Shown: in pieces, positions 18,805 to 27,060 of the stretch
How the letters are laid out: each line of letters starts with the position of its first letter
Position numbering within the stretch: the stretch's first letter is position 1
Assembly (NCBI RefSeq): GCF_003020115.1
Contig: NZ_PYFX01000003.1
Location: forward strand, 496,001-560,000
Source of the DNA: Bradyrhizobium sp. MOS002
Lineage (GTDB): Bacteria; Pseudomonadota; Alphaproteobacteria; Rhizobiales; Xanthobacteraceae
Reading direction: 5' to 3'
Length of the DNA stretch: 64,000 nt
Notes under the pieces: generated by a model
What the model was told of the DNA's origin: nothing
Seen by the model: the letters and a program-made list of their open reading frames with translations, nothing else
Databases searched by the model: none
Made by a program: the position numbers and the translations under genes

Positions 18805-19878
18805 ATGGCCGACTATCGCACCATCAAGGCACAGCCGCTCATCCAAGCCATCAGTGCCATCGTCAAGGCCGGCGGCTCCACGGATCGCGAGGCCGAGCTC
18901 GTATCGACCAACCTCGTCGAGGCCAACCTCAAGGGACACGACTCCCACGGCGTCGGCATGATCCCGCGCTATGTCCAGAGCGTCACCACGGGCGGCCTCG
19001 CCGTGAACCAGCACGTCAAGATCGTGCTCGACACCGGTCCGCTGCTCACCCTCGACGGCCTCACTGGGTACGGCCAGGTGATCGGCCATGAAGCGATGGA
19101 GCTGGCGGCCGAGCGCGCCAAGCGCAACGGCGTGTGCCTCGTCGGCCTTTCGAACTCGCACCATATCGGCCGCATCGGCCACTGGGCCGAGCAGTGCATC
19201 GGCCATGGGCTGGTCTCGATCCACTTCGTCAACGTGATCTCGCGCCCGATCGTAGCGCCCTGGGGCGGCAGCGATGGACGCCACGGCACCAACCCGTTCT
19301 GCGTCGGCATCCCGCGCGCGGGCAAGGACCCCATCGTGCTCGACTTCGCCACCAGCAGGATCGCACAGGGCAAGACCCGCGTCGCCCACAACAAGGGCGT
19401 CGAGCTCGAGCCCGGCACCATCATCGACAACGAGGGCAAGCCGACCACCAACCCGCGCTACACCGTGATCCCGCCGCACGGCGCCATCCTGCCGTTCGGC
19501 GAGCACAAGGGTTCGGGGCTCGCGCTGGTGTGCGAAATCCTCGGCGGCGCGCTCTCCGGCGGGCAGGTGGTGAAGGGCCCGTCCGACGGCAAGCACAACG
19601 TCCTCAACGGCATGCTCTCGATCATCATTGACCCCGAGAAGCTCGGCACCGGTGAAAATCTCGCGCGCGAAGTCGAGAGCTTCGTCGCCTGGCACACCGG
19701 CTCACCGCCCGCCGCCGGCGTCGACAAGGTGAAGATCGCCGGCGAGCCCGAGCGCGAGACGAAGAAGAAGCGCCTGGCTGAGGGTATTCCGGTCGATCCG
19801 ACCACTTGGCAGGAGATTCTGGAGGCCGGGAAGAAGTTCGGGCTGGATCACGCGGCGATTGAGAAGATCGCGGGCTAA
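18805..19878 (+). CDS. Malate/L-lactate (Ldh-type) dehydrogenase family oxidoreductase
   Basis: 357 residues of the Ldh2/AllD family, which uses NAD(P) without a Rossmann fold and covers malate, L-sulfolactate, delta1-piperideine-2-carboxylate and ureidoglycolate dehydrogenases. GHDSHGVGMIPRYV (about 43-56) carries the catalytic histidine; LSNSHHIGRIGHWAEQC lies near 120. The frame is open from 18202 inside the previous gene, but the ATG at 18805 gives the family N-terminus. Together with an M20 hydrolase the AllD-like (ureide) option deserves attention. Confidence 0.9.
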   Translation: MADYRTIKAQPLIQAISAIVKAGGSTDREAELVSTNLVEANLKGHDSHGVGMIPRYVQSVTTGGLAVNQHVKIVLDTGPLLTLDGLTGYGQVIGHEAMELAAERAKRNGVCLVGLSNSHHIGRIGHWAEQCIGHGLVSIHFVNVISRPIVAPWGGSDGRHGTNPFCVGIPRAGKDPIVLDFATSRIAQGKTRVAHNKGVELEPGTIIDNEGKPTTNPRYTVIPPHGAILPFGEHKGSGLALVCEILGGALSGGQVVKGPSDGKHNVLNGMLSIIIDPEKLGTGENLAREVESFVAWHTGSPPAAGVDKVKIAGEPERETKKKRLAEGIPVDPTTWQEILEAGKKFGLDHAAIEKIAG

Positions 19879-19894
19879 GCCATTATAAACCGGT

Positions 19895-20026
19895 GTCGTC
19901 CCGGACAAGCGCAGCGCAGATCCGGGACCCATAACCACAGGAAGTGGTTTGGCGAAGACTCGCGGTTACCCGCGAGTACCGCAACTCCTCCCTGGGGTAA
20001 TGGGTCCCGGCCTTCGCCGGGACGAC
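19895..20026. repeat. Palindromic repeat (GTCGTCCCGGAC / CCGGGACGAC type), copy 1
   Basis: Lies between two convergent genes. Terminal arms GTCGTCCCGG and CCGGGACGAC flank GCGCAGCGCAGATCCGGGACCC and the matching GGGTCCCGG; a GCGGTTACCCGCGAGTACCGC segment forms an inner hairpin. It shares the GTCCCGGAC...GCGCAG...CCGGGACCCA modules with the element at 29447-29561. Probably also serves as a bidirectional transcription stop. Confidence 0.75.
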
Positions 20027-20045
20027 GCGTGGTTGGTGGCCTGCC

Positions 20046-21119
20046 CTAATCCACCATCTCAGCGACTGCCCTGCCGCAGGCGGTCGTATCCGCATTGCCG
20101 CCGAGGTCCTTGGTGCGGAGCGTGCGCTCTGCCAACGTGCGCTCGATCGCATCGACGATCGACTTGCCCGCTTCCTTCTCGCCGAGATGCTCGAGCATCA
20201 TCGCGCCTGACCAGATCGCGCCGATCGGATTGGCGATGCCCTGCCCCGCGATATCCGGCGCCGATCCGTGCACCGGCTCGAACACCGACGGGAAATTGCC
20301 CTCGGGGTTGATGTTGCCTGACGGCGCGATGCCGATGGTGCCGGTGCAGGCCGGGCCGAGATCGGACAGGATGTCGCCGAACAAATTGGAGCCGACCACG
20401 ACGTCGAACCAATCCGGGTGCAGCACGAAGTTCGCGGTCAGGATGTCGATGTGATACTTGTCCCACTTCACGCCTGGATACTTCTTCGCCATCGCCTCCA
20501 CGCGCTCGTCCCAATAGGGCATGGTGATGGAGATGCCGTTCGACTTGGTCGCCGAGGTCAGGTGCTTCTTCGGCCGCGACTGCGCGAGCTCGAATGCGAA
20601 CTTCAGGATGCGATCGACGCCGATGCGGGTCATCACCGTCTGCTGCGTCACGAACTCACGGTCAGTGTCCGGGAACATGCGGCCGCCGACGGAGGAATAT
20701 TCGCCTTCGGTGTTCTCGCGCACCACCCAGAAATCGATGTCGCCGGGCTTGCGGTTGGCCAGCGGCGACGGCACACCCGGCATCAGCCGCACCGGGCGCA
20801 AATTCACATATTGGTCGAACTCGCGGCGGAATTTGATCAGCGAACCCCAGAGCGACACGTGGTCCGGAATCTTGGCCGGCCAGCCGACCGCGCCGAAATA
20901 GATGGCATCGTGCTTGCCGATCTTATCCTTCCAGTCGTCCGGCATCATCTGGCCGTGCTTCTCGTAATAGTCCCAGGACGAGAAGTCGAAATGATCGAAA
21001 TGAAGGGACACGCCGTGCTTCTTCGCCGCGGTCTCCAGAACGCGCAGACCTTCGGGCATCACTTCCTTGCCGATGCCGTCGCCGGGAATGACCGCGATCC
21101 GGTATTGTTTCTTGCTCAT
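20046..21119 (-). CDS. ttuC: Tartrate dehydrogenase / beta-decarboxylating dehydrogenase (TtuC-like)
   Basis: 357 residues, isocitrate/isopropylmalate dehydrogenase fold. VIPGDGIGKEVMPEG (about 9-23) starts the protein; the substrate-binding arginines lie in LRPVRLMPG (about 103); GSNLFGDILSDLGPACTG (about 230) holds the metal-binding aspartates, followed by the NAD-binding stretch EPVHGSAPDIAGQGIANPIGAI. TtuC enzymes oxidise tartrate, meso-tartrate and D-malate. The start is ATG 21119; the open frame beyond is not conserved-looking. It is divergent from the SDR gene. D-malate dehydrogenase is an equal alternative. Confidence 0.85.
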   Translation of the reverse strand: MSKKQYRIAVIPGDGIGKEVMPEGLRVLETAAKKHGVSLHFDHFDFSSWDYYEKHGQMMPDDWKDKIGKHDAIYFGAVGWPAKIPDHVSLWGSLIKFRREFDQYVNLRPVRLMPGVPSPLANRKPGDIDFWVVRENTEGEYSSVGGRMFPDTDREFVTQQTVMTRIGVDRILKFAFELAQSRPKKHLTSATKSNGISITMPYWDERVEAMAKKYPGVKWDKYHIDILTANFVLHPDWFDVVVGSNLFGDILSDLGPACTGTIGIAPSGNINPEGNFPSVFEPVHGSAPDIAGQGIANPIGAIWSGAMMLEHLGEKEAGKSIVDAIERTLAERTLRTKDLGGNADTTACGRAVAEMVD

Positions 21120-21163
21120 CGAAAACGTCCTTGATTGGTCCGGCAGCCGCCGCCTTTTTGACC

Positions 21164-21212
21164 GCACTGCAATGGACCAAACGCGGCGGCAGTGCAACGC
21201 TGCACTGCAATG
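21164..21212. promoter_or_regulatory. Perfect dyad operator candidate between ttuC-like gene and SDR gene
   Basis: A perfect inverted repeat GCAGTGCA-ACGC-TGCACTGC spans 21189-21208. Its right half is the start of GCACTGCAATG (21202-21212), which is also present as a direct copy at 21164-21174, 38 bp upstream. Three half-sites between two divergent starts strongly suggest a regulator-binding region. No regulator gene is adjacent. Confidence 0.55.
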
Positions 21213-21276
21213 TTGACCATGGCGCGGCCGACGGCCTACTGATTTTATTCCCGTTCCTCTCCTGCGAGTAACTCCC

Positions 21277-22053
21277 ATGGATCTGCATCTGCGTGGCAAG
21301 CGCGTCCTGATCACGGGCGCGTCCAAGGGCATAGGCGCAGCTGCCGCCGAGGCCTTTGCCGAGGAAGGCTGCCATCTCCTGCTCGCCGCCCGCAACGGCG
21401 ATCAGCTCAAGGCTCTGGCCGAGCGCTTGCGCTCGACGCACCAGATCGATGCCGCCACGAGCATCGTGGATTTGCGCAAGAACGAGGATTTGGCGCGGCT
21501 GGCCAAGGAAGCCGCCGACATCGACGTGCTCGTCAACAATGCCGGCGACATTCCCGGTGGTTCCATCGACAAGATCGACGAGGCGACCTGGCGGCACGCC
21601 TGGGAATTGAAAGTGTTCGGCTACATCAACCTCACGCGCATGATCTATGCGCAGATGAAGGCGAAGGGCGGCGGCGTGATCGTCAACGACATCGGCGCCG
21701 CCGGCGAGAAATTCGACGCCAACTACATTTGCGGCAGCGCCGGCAATGCCGCGCTGATGGCCTTCACCCGCGCGCTCGGAGGCAAGAGCCTCGCCGACAA
21801 CATCCGCGTGGTCGGCATCAATCCCGGCCCTGTTGGCACCGACCGTCACGTCACCCTGCTGAAGACGCGGGCAAAGCACCAGTTCGGCGACGAGAGCCGC
21901 TACAAGGAATTCCAGAAAAGCCTGCCGCTCGGCAGGCCTGCGCATGCGCGCGAGATCGGCGACCTCATGGCGTTCCTGGCGTCGGATCGCGCCGGTTATA
22001 CGTCCGGCGTGATTTACACGGTGGACGGCGGCATCAGCGCGGGATGGGGTTAG
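21277..22053 (+). CDS. Short-chain dehydrogenase/reductase (SDR)
   Basis: 258 residues, classical SDR. Cofactor motif TGASKGIGAAAAEAFAEEG (about 13-31), NNAG (about 87-90), and the C-terminal DRAGYTSGVIYTVDGGISAGWG. The usual YxxxK is present only as YICGSAGNAAL near 150: the tyrosine is there but the lysine four residues on is replaced by serine (YICGS). That deviation makes catalysis uncertain, although some SDR subfamilies differ here. Substrate unknown. Confidence 0.85.
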   Translation: MDLHLRGKRVLITGASKGIGAAAAEAFAEEGCHLLLAARNGDQLKALAERLRSTHQIDAATSIVDLRKNEDLARLAKEAADIDVLVNNAGDIPGGSIDKIDEATWRHAWELKVFGYINLTRMIYAQMKAKGGGVIVNDIGAAGEKFDANYICGSAGNAALMAFTRALGGKSLADNIRVVGINPGPVGTDRHVTLLKTRAKHQFGDESRYKEFQKSLPLGRPAHAREIGDLMAFLASDRAGYTSGVIYTVDGGISAGWG

Positions 22054-22060
22054 TTAACCT

Positions 22061-22177
22061 CGTCATTGCGAGCGCAGCGACTTGTCCGCCGAAGCTTTAG
22101 CGAAGGCGGAAGCAATCCAGGAATGTATCTGCGGCAAAAGTCTGGATTGCTTCGTCGCTTCGCTCCTCGCAATGACG
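22061..22177. repeat. Palindromic repeat family B, copy 1 (CGTCATTGCGAG type)
   Basis: Between the SDR and amidase genes. Outer arms CGTCATTGCGAGCG and CGCTCCTCGCAATGACG with internal modules GAAGCAATCCAG and CTGGATTGCTTCG-like segments. The centre carries an extra CGCCGAAGCTTTAGCGAAGGCG hairpin not found in the other two family B copies, so copy 1 looks like a composite element. Confidence 0.85.
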
Positions 22178-22207
22178 GAGCCTAGAATAAGCACAGGAGT
22201 AAAATAA

Positions 22208-23626
22208 TTGTCTCAAGACCTGATCCGCGAAACCGCCTGCGCCGTCGTCGACAAGCTCCGCTCCGGCGATGTCTCGCCGCTCGAGCTTCTGGATGTGCTG
22301 GAGAAGCGCATCGCTGAGGTTGACGGTAAGGTCAACGCGCTGCCGACGCTGTGCTTCGATCGCGCGCGGGATAGCGCAAAGGCGCTGATGCAGAAGCCGG
22401 CTGGGGCGCGCGGATTGCTCGCAGGCTTGCCGCTGCCGATCAAGGATCTGACCGATGTTGCTGGCGTGCTGAACACCCAGGGCTCGCCGATCTTCAAGGA
22501 CAATGTGCCCAAACAGTCCGACCTCATGGTGGAGAACCTCGAAGGGAACGGCGCGGTCGTCTACGCCAAATCCAACACGCCGGAGTTCGGCGCCGGTGCC
22601 AACACGTTCAACGAGGTCTTCGGCGCAACCCTCAATCCCTGGGATACATCCAAATCCGCCGCGGGCTCCTCGGGTGGAGCGGCGGTGGCGCTCGCGACCG
22701 GCATGGCCTGGCTCGCGCAGGGCTCCGACATGGGCGGCTCCTTGCGCAGTCCCGCGGCGTTCTGCGGCGTCGTCGGCATGCGGCCGAGCATCGGCCGCGT
22801 CGCGCACACGCCGAAAGCGGCCATCGACCGCAATCTCGGCGTCGTCGGCCCTATGGCCCGCAACGTCGAGGATCTCGCGCTGCTGCTGGATGCCATGAGC
22901 GGCGATTATGCAGCCGACCCGCTGTCGCTGCCGGCGCCCTTGACGTCGTTTCTCTCGGCGGCGCAGTCAGGCAGCAAACCGAAGCGCATCGCCTACTCGC
23001 CGGACCTCGGCATCACGCCGGTCGATCCCGAAGTCAAAGCGATCACGCGGAAGGCGGCGGAACGCTTTGCCGAAGCCGGCGTCATCGTCGAGGACGCGCA
23101 TCCGGACTGGCGCGAGGCGCACGAGTGCTTCCACGTGCTGCGCGCGTTCGACTTCGCGATCAGCAAGGCGCAGCTGCTGCGCACCAAGCGCGACCTGCTC
23201 AAACCCGAAGTGATCTGGAACATCGAGGAAGGCCTCAAGCTCACGATCGAGCAGCTCGAACGCGCCGAGGCGCAGCGCGTCGGCATGACCGCGCGCGCGA
23301 TCGAGTTCTTCAAGAGCTACGATCTGCTGCTGGTACCGACCACGATCGTGCCGCCCTTCCCGATCGAGCACCGCTATGTCGCCGAATGCGCGGGCAAGAG
23401 GTTCGACAATTACGTCGAATGGCTTGGCATCGTCTATGCCATCACGCTCGCCTGCTGTCCCGCATTGTCGCTGCCGTGCGGCTTCAGCGCATCGGGACTG
23501 CCGGTCGGCCTGCAGGTCGTCGGAGCTCCGCGAGCGGATGCGCAGGTGATCGCCGGCGCCAAGACGCTAGAGGATATTCTGGGCGTGCGCGGCACGACGC
23601 CGATTGATCCGCGGGTGAAGAACTAG
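22208..23626 (+). CDS. Amidase (amidase signature family)
   Basis: 472 residues. The Ser-cisSer-Lys triad is visible: Lys in PLPIKDL (about 79), cis-Ser in AAGSSGGAA (about 154), nucleophile Ser in QGSDMGGSLRSPAAF (about 178). The start is a TTG at 22208 with AGGAG eight bases upstream, an unusually clear SD that settles the choice. Substrate range of the family is broad (amides of carboxylic acids, indoleacetamide, N-carbamoyl compounds). It follows an SDR and a repeat element and may belong to the same catabolic island. Confidence 0.9.
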   Translation: MSQDLIRETACAVVDKLRSGDVSPLELLDVLEKRIAEVDGKVNALPTLCFDRARDSAKALMQKPAGARGLLAGLPLPIKDLTDVAGVLNTQGSPIFKDNVPKQSDLMVENLEGNGAVVYAKSNTPEFGAGANTFNEVFGATLNPWDTSKSAAGSSGGAAVALATGMAWLAQGSDMGGSLRSPAAFCGVVGMRPSIGRVAHTPKAAIDRNLGVVGPMARNVEDLALLLDAMSGDYAADPLSLPAPLTSFLSAAQSGSKPKRIAYSPDLGITPVDPEVKAITRKAAERFAEAGVIVEDAHPDWREAHECFHVLRAFDFAISKAQLLRTKRDLLKPEVIWNIEEGLKLTIEQLERAEAQRVGMTARAIEFFKSYDLLLVPTTIVPPFPIEHRYVAECAGKRFDNYVEWLGIVYAITLACCPALSLPCGFSASGLPVGLQVVGAPRADAQVIAGAKTLEDILGVRGTTPIDPRVKN

Positions 23627-23659
23627 GACGCGGAGGGCGCAGCGCACTCGGTAGACTCC

Positions 23660-23790
23660 CTCGCCCCGCTTTTGCGGGGAGAGGGTTGGGGTGAGGGGCT
23701 GCTTCCGCGAAGACGGTGGCAGTTCAACTCGCGGCGATTCCCCCTCACCCGATCGCTTCGCGATCGACCTCTCCCCGCAAGCGGGGCGAG
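23660..23790. repeat. Palindromic intergenic element (CTCGCCCCGCTT type)
   Basis: Between the convergent amidase and permease genes. Outer arms CTCGCCCCGCTT (23660-23671) and AAGCGGGGCGAG (23779-23790) pair perfectly; the second-level arms GGGGAGAGG...GTGAGGGG and CCCCTCACC...CCTCTCCCC pair as well. Inner GATCGCTTCGCGATC is a separate small hairpin. Confidence 0.8.
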
Positions 23791-23801
23791 GTGAAGAAGC
23801 A

Positions 23802-24908
23802 TCACCTTTCGCTCGCCGCCTCCAGGCTCCGGCTATACCGCGACATCGCAAAGCAGAAGACAAAATAGATGCCGGCGATGAAGATGTAGACTTCGACGGA
23901 GAATTGCTGCCACGCCGGATCGATGATCGCGGTCTTGGCCGTCGTCAGCAGGTCGAAGATGCCGATGATCAGGACCAGGCTGGTGTCCTTGAAGAATGCG
24001 ATGAAGGTGTTGACCAGCGGCGGGATGACGTGACGGATCGCCTGCGGCAGGACGATCAGCCTGTTCTTGCGCCAGTAGGACAGGCCGAGCGCGTCGGCGG
24101 CCTCGTATTGCCCGCGGGGCACGGCCTGGAGGCCGCCGCGAATGACTTCGGCAAGATAGGCACCCGCGAACAGAATGATCGCGACCTGCGCGCGCAGGAG
24201 CTTGTCGATGTTGAACCCGTTCGGCATGAACAGCGGAAACATCACGCTCGCCATGAACAGCAGACTGACCAGCGGCACGCCACGGATCAGCTCGACATAG
24301 AGCACGCTGAGCGAGCGGATCGCCGGCAGTCTTGAGCGCCGGCCGAGTGCGACCAGGATGCCGAGCGGGAAGCCGAAAGCCAGACCAAAGGTCGCCAGGA
24401 TCAGCGTCACCGGCAAGCCGCCCCAACGGTCCTGCGAGACGAACGACAATCCGAGTAAGCCGCCCCACATCAGCAGGCTGATCAGCGCGAGCGCTCCGAT
24501 CCAGAGATAGGCCAGTTCGCGCCGCCATAAGGCGCGGCGGCTGGAGAGATAGAACAGGGCGATGAACAGCAGCACCGCCAGCGCCGGCCGCCACTGCTCG
24601 TCGAACGGATAGGTGCCAAACAGGATGAAACGATATTTTTCGGGGATGATCGCCCAGCATGCACCGACACCGCGTACCGCGCGGCAGGCACTGGAATCGT
24701 TCGCCGGGGTGAGCCAGACCGCGTTGGCGATGCCCCATTGCGCGAAGCTGAAGATGGCTTTTGCGAGCACCGCCAGCAACACGACCGAGACGATGCCGTT
24801 CGGGATCGACGAGAACAAATTGGTGCGCAGCCAGCGCAGCACCGGGTTGCCAATCTGCGGACGGCGGGCGGCGCGCGGTGCTTCCGGAATGTCGGCGATC
24901 GCCGTCAT
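23802..24908 (-). CDS. aapM: Polar/general amino-acid ABC transporter permease (AapM-like)
   Basis: Inner-membrane permease of the HisMQ family, 368 residues. TM1 at about 38-60 is followed by a large periplasmic insertion (about 61-105, two cysteines) and then further TMs, as in AapM/BztC. The EAA loop reads EVIRGGLQAVPRGQYEAADALG (about 260-281). ATG 24908 lies 2 bp after the aapQ-like stop, so the two permeases are coupled. No ATPase gene follows; the next gene is the convergent amidase. Confidence 0.9.
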   Translation of the reverse strand: MTAIADIPEAPRAARRPQIGNPVLRWLRTNLFSSIPNGIVSVVLLAVLAKAIFSFAQWGIANAVWLTPANDSSACRAVRGVGACWAIIPEKYRFILFGTYPFDEQWRPALAVLLFIALFYLSSRRALWRRELAYLWIGALALISLLMWGGLLGLSFVSQDRWGGLPVTLILATFGLAFGFPLGILVALGRRSRLPAIRSLSVLYVELIRGVPLVSLLFMASVMFPLFMPNGFNIDKLLRAQVAIILFAGAYLAEVIRGGLQAVPRGQYEAADALGLSYWRKNRLIVLPQAIRHVIPPLVNTFIAFFKDTSLVLIIGIFDLLTTAKTAIIDPAWQQFSVEVYIFIAGIYFVFCFAMSRYSRSLEAASER

Positions 24909-24910
24909 GG

Positions 24911-26098
24911 TCAGCGCTCCACCAGCGCGATGCGCGAATTGTACCAGTTCATGAAGAAGCTGATGCCGAGGCTGATGGTGAGAAACACCGCCATGATCAA
25001 GGCAATGGCCTCGATCGCCTGCCCGGTCTGGTTCAGCGTCGTGTTGGCGATCGAGACCACGTCCTGATAGCCGATCGCCACCGCGAGCGAAGAGTTCTTG
25101 GTCAGGTTGAGGTACTGGCTCGTCATCGGCGGCACGATGACGCGCAGCGCCTGTGGCAGGATGATCTGCCGCAGCATGAAGCTGCGGCGGAGGCCAAGCG
25201 CATTGGCGGCATCCCACTGGCCGCGCGGCACCGACTGGATGCCGCTGCGCACGATCTCGGCGATGAAGGCCGAGGTGTAGGTGACGAGCGCGATCAGCAG
25301 CGCGAAATATTCCGGCGCGAGCGTCAGCCCGCCAACGAAGTTGAAGCCGCGCAACTCAGGCCATTCGATCGTCCAGGGCACGCCGAGCAGCACGGACACC
25401 GCCGCAGGCAGCACAACGAGCAACCCGAGCACAAAAGGCCAGGCCGGCCGCGGCTGGCCGTCGCGCATTTGCTGCGCGATGAGCCTCCGCCGGATGACGT
25501 AGAACACCACAAGCCCGAGCACTGCCGTGCCGAGCACCCAAAGCTGCGGCGTCCCGATTGGAATCGCCGGCAGGATCAACCCGCGATTGGACAGGAACAC
25601 GCCCTCGATCGGCCGCCATGCCGCGCGCGCGGCCGGCAGCGCTTGCATTAGCACGTACCAGAACAGGAGCTGGAGCAGCAGCGGGATGTCGCGGAGCGTT
25701 TCGACATAGACCGCGGCGAGCCGCGACAGCAGCCAGTTGGCCGACAGCCGCGAGATGCCGATCACCGTGCCCAGGATGGTTGCAAGCACGATTCCGATCA
25801 CGGCGACGCGCAGCGTGTTGGCGATACCGACGACGAAGGCCCAGAGATATGAGTCTCTTGGATTGTAGGCGAGCAGGCTGTCGGCGATGGGCATGCCGGC
25901 CTCACGGCCGAGGAAGGCAAATCCGGTCGTGATGCGGCGCGCGGAGAGATTGGTGACCGTGTTGGACCAGAGAAAGACGATGACCGCGACTGCGATCCCG
26001 ACCACCAGGGCCTGCCAGAACAGGCCTTTCAGCTCGCGTTGTCCGAAAGCGCCGAAGAAGCGGCGGCGCGGCGGCGGTCTCGGAGCGTCTGACGTCAC
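24911..26098 (-). CDS. aapQ: Polar/general amino-acid ABC transporter permease (AapQ-like)
   Basis: 395 residues if started at the GTG at 26098 (AAGGA ten bases upstream); a TTG at 26158 would run into the divergent operator region. TM1 at about 27-45, a long periplasmic loop with NPRDSYLWAF, and the EAA loop EIVRSGIQSVPRGQWDAANALG (about 300-321) identify the HisMQ family and its AapQ/BztB branch. Partners: AapM-like gene next to it and the binding protein encoded on the other strand at 28423. Confidence 0.88.
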   Translation of the reverse strand: MTSDAPRPPPRRRFFGAFGQRELKGLFWQALVVGIAVAVIVFLWSNTVTNLSARRITTGFAFLGREAGMPIADSLLAYNPRDSYLWAFVVGIANTLRVAVIGIVLATILGTVIGISRLSANWLLSRLAAVYVETLRDIPLLLQLLFWYVLMQALPAARAAWRPIEGVFLSNRGLILPAIPIGTPQLWVLGTAVLGLVVFYVIRRRLIAQQMRDGQPRPAWPFVLGLLVVLPAAVSVLLGVPWTIEWPELRGFNFVGGLTLAPEYFALLIALVTYTSAFIAEIVRSGIQSVPRGQWDAANALGLRRSFMLRQIILPQALRVIVPPMTSQYLNLTKNSSLAVAIGYQDVVSIANTTLNQTGQAIEAIALIMAVFLTISLGISFFMNWYNSRIALVER

Positions 26099-26147
26099 AG
26101 CACAAAAATCCTTCTCAAGACGGCGATTTCCGGCGGCGTACGTCAAC

Positions 26148-26176
26148 TGTTGCACCAAACTCTACTTCGTGCAACA
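26148..26176. promoter_or_regulatory. Perfect inverted repeat, probable RpiR-family operator
   Basis: TGTTGCAC (26148-26155) and GTGCAACA (26169-26176) form a perfect 8-bp dyad with a 13-bp spacer; half-site centres are 21 bp apart, about two helical turns. It lies between the aapQ-like start and the rpiR start (9 bp before the ATG), the expected place for autoregulation and shared control of the divergent transport genes. Confidence 0.6.
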
Positions 26177-26184
26177 AATGTTTC

Positions 26185-27057
26185 ATGGCCGAGCCCGCGA
26201 AATCCTCGCCGCTGAGCGAACTGCGCATTGCATTGCCATCGCTTCCGATGCGGTTGCAGCAGGTCGGGCGCTTCGTCGCGGCCAACGATTACGACGCCAC
26301 CACGCGTTCGATGCGCGATCTCGCGGCGGTTGCCGGCGCCGATCCCGCCGCCTTCACGCGGCTTGCCAAGGCGATCGGCTATTCGGGCTGGGAGGAATTG
26401 CGTGCGGCGTTGACGGAGGCGCGGCGGCCTTCGCAGATTGCGCCCTTCTCCGGCCGCGCCAAGAGCCGCCGCCACGGCCCGAACGCCGACGTCGCGCTGG
26501 TCACCGAAAAGCTCGAGGCCGAGGCCGCCGGCCTTCCGCGCATCCCGGCCCAGCCGATTGCGGAGGCGGCGCGCGCGCTCCACGACGCCAAGCGAATCTG
26601 GATCACCGGCTACCGAAGCTGCCGCAGCGTCGCTGAGCTGCTGAACTACGAACTCCGGCTGTTTCGTCCCGAACAGGTGCAACTCGTCGGCGCGTCCGGC
26701 CCCGACGATCTCGACCTCGGCGCGTTCCGGCCCGGCGAAGCCGTCATCGTCATCGGCTTCATGCCCTACACCCATGCGAGCGTCCGGGTCGCGCAAGCCG
26801 CCTATCGTGCCGGCGCGGCCCTGATCGCGATCGCCGACAGCCCTTCGGCGCCGATGGCTGAAGGCGCGGACCACGTGCTGCTGTTCGAGGCGGCCTCCTC
26901 TCCCGGCTTTTTCCCCAGCCTCACCGGCGCAATTGCGATCGCGCAATCGCTCGCCGCCGTGACGTTTTCGCTCGGTGGCACGGCCGCGAAGAAGCGCCTC
27001 GAGAATACCGAGGCGCGGCTGGCCGCGGCTTCAACTTACGTTTCAGAGAAAGGTTGA
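26185..27057 (+). CDS. MurR/RpiR-family transcriptional regulator
   Basis: 290 residues. N-terminal HTH_6 domain (about 10-85) with MRDLAAVAGADPAAFTRLAKAIGYSGWEELR, and a C-terminal SIS domain (about 125-260) with WITGYRSCRSVAELLNYEL and GEAVIVIGF. Most RpiR proteins sense phosphosugars, but those near amino-acid transporters and aminotransferases form a separate group. Upstream is a perfect dyad; 3 bp downstream starts the aminotransferase, so it is the first gene of that operon. Confidence 0.92.
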   Translation: MAEPAKSSPLSELRIALPSLPMRLQQVGRFVAANDYDATTRSMRDLAAVAGADPAAFTRLAKAIGYSGWEELRAALTEARRPSQIAPFSGRAKSRRHGPNADVALVTEKLEAEAAGLPRIPAQPIAEAARALHDAKRIWITGYRSCRSVAELLNYELRLFRPEQVQLVGASGPDDLDLGAFRPGEAVIVIGFMPYTHASVRVAQAAYRAGAALIAIADSPSAPMAEGADHVLLFEAASSPGFFPSLTGAIAIAQSLAAVTFSLGGTAAKKRLENTEARLAAASTYVSEKG

Positions 27058-27060
27058 CCC

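Noticed and set aside
22061..22177. Family B repeats as possible tRNA or small RNA genes
   Set aside because: They are symmetric long hairpins without T-loop or anticodon-arm features, and similar copies occur in unrelated contexts.
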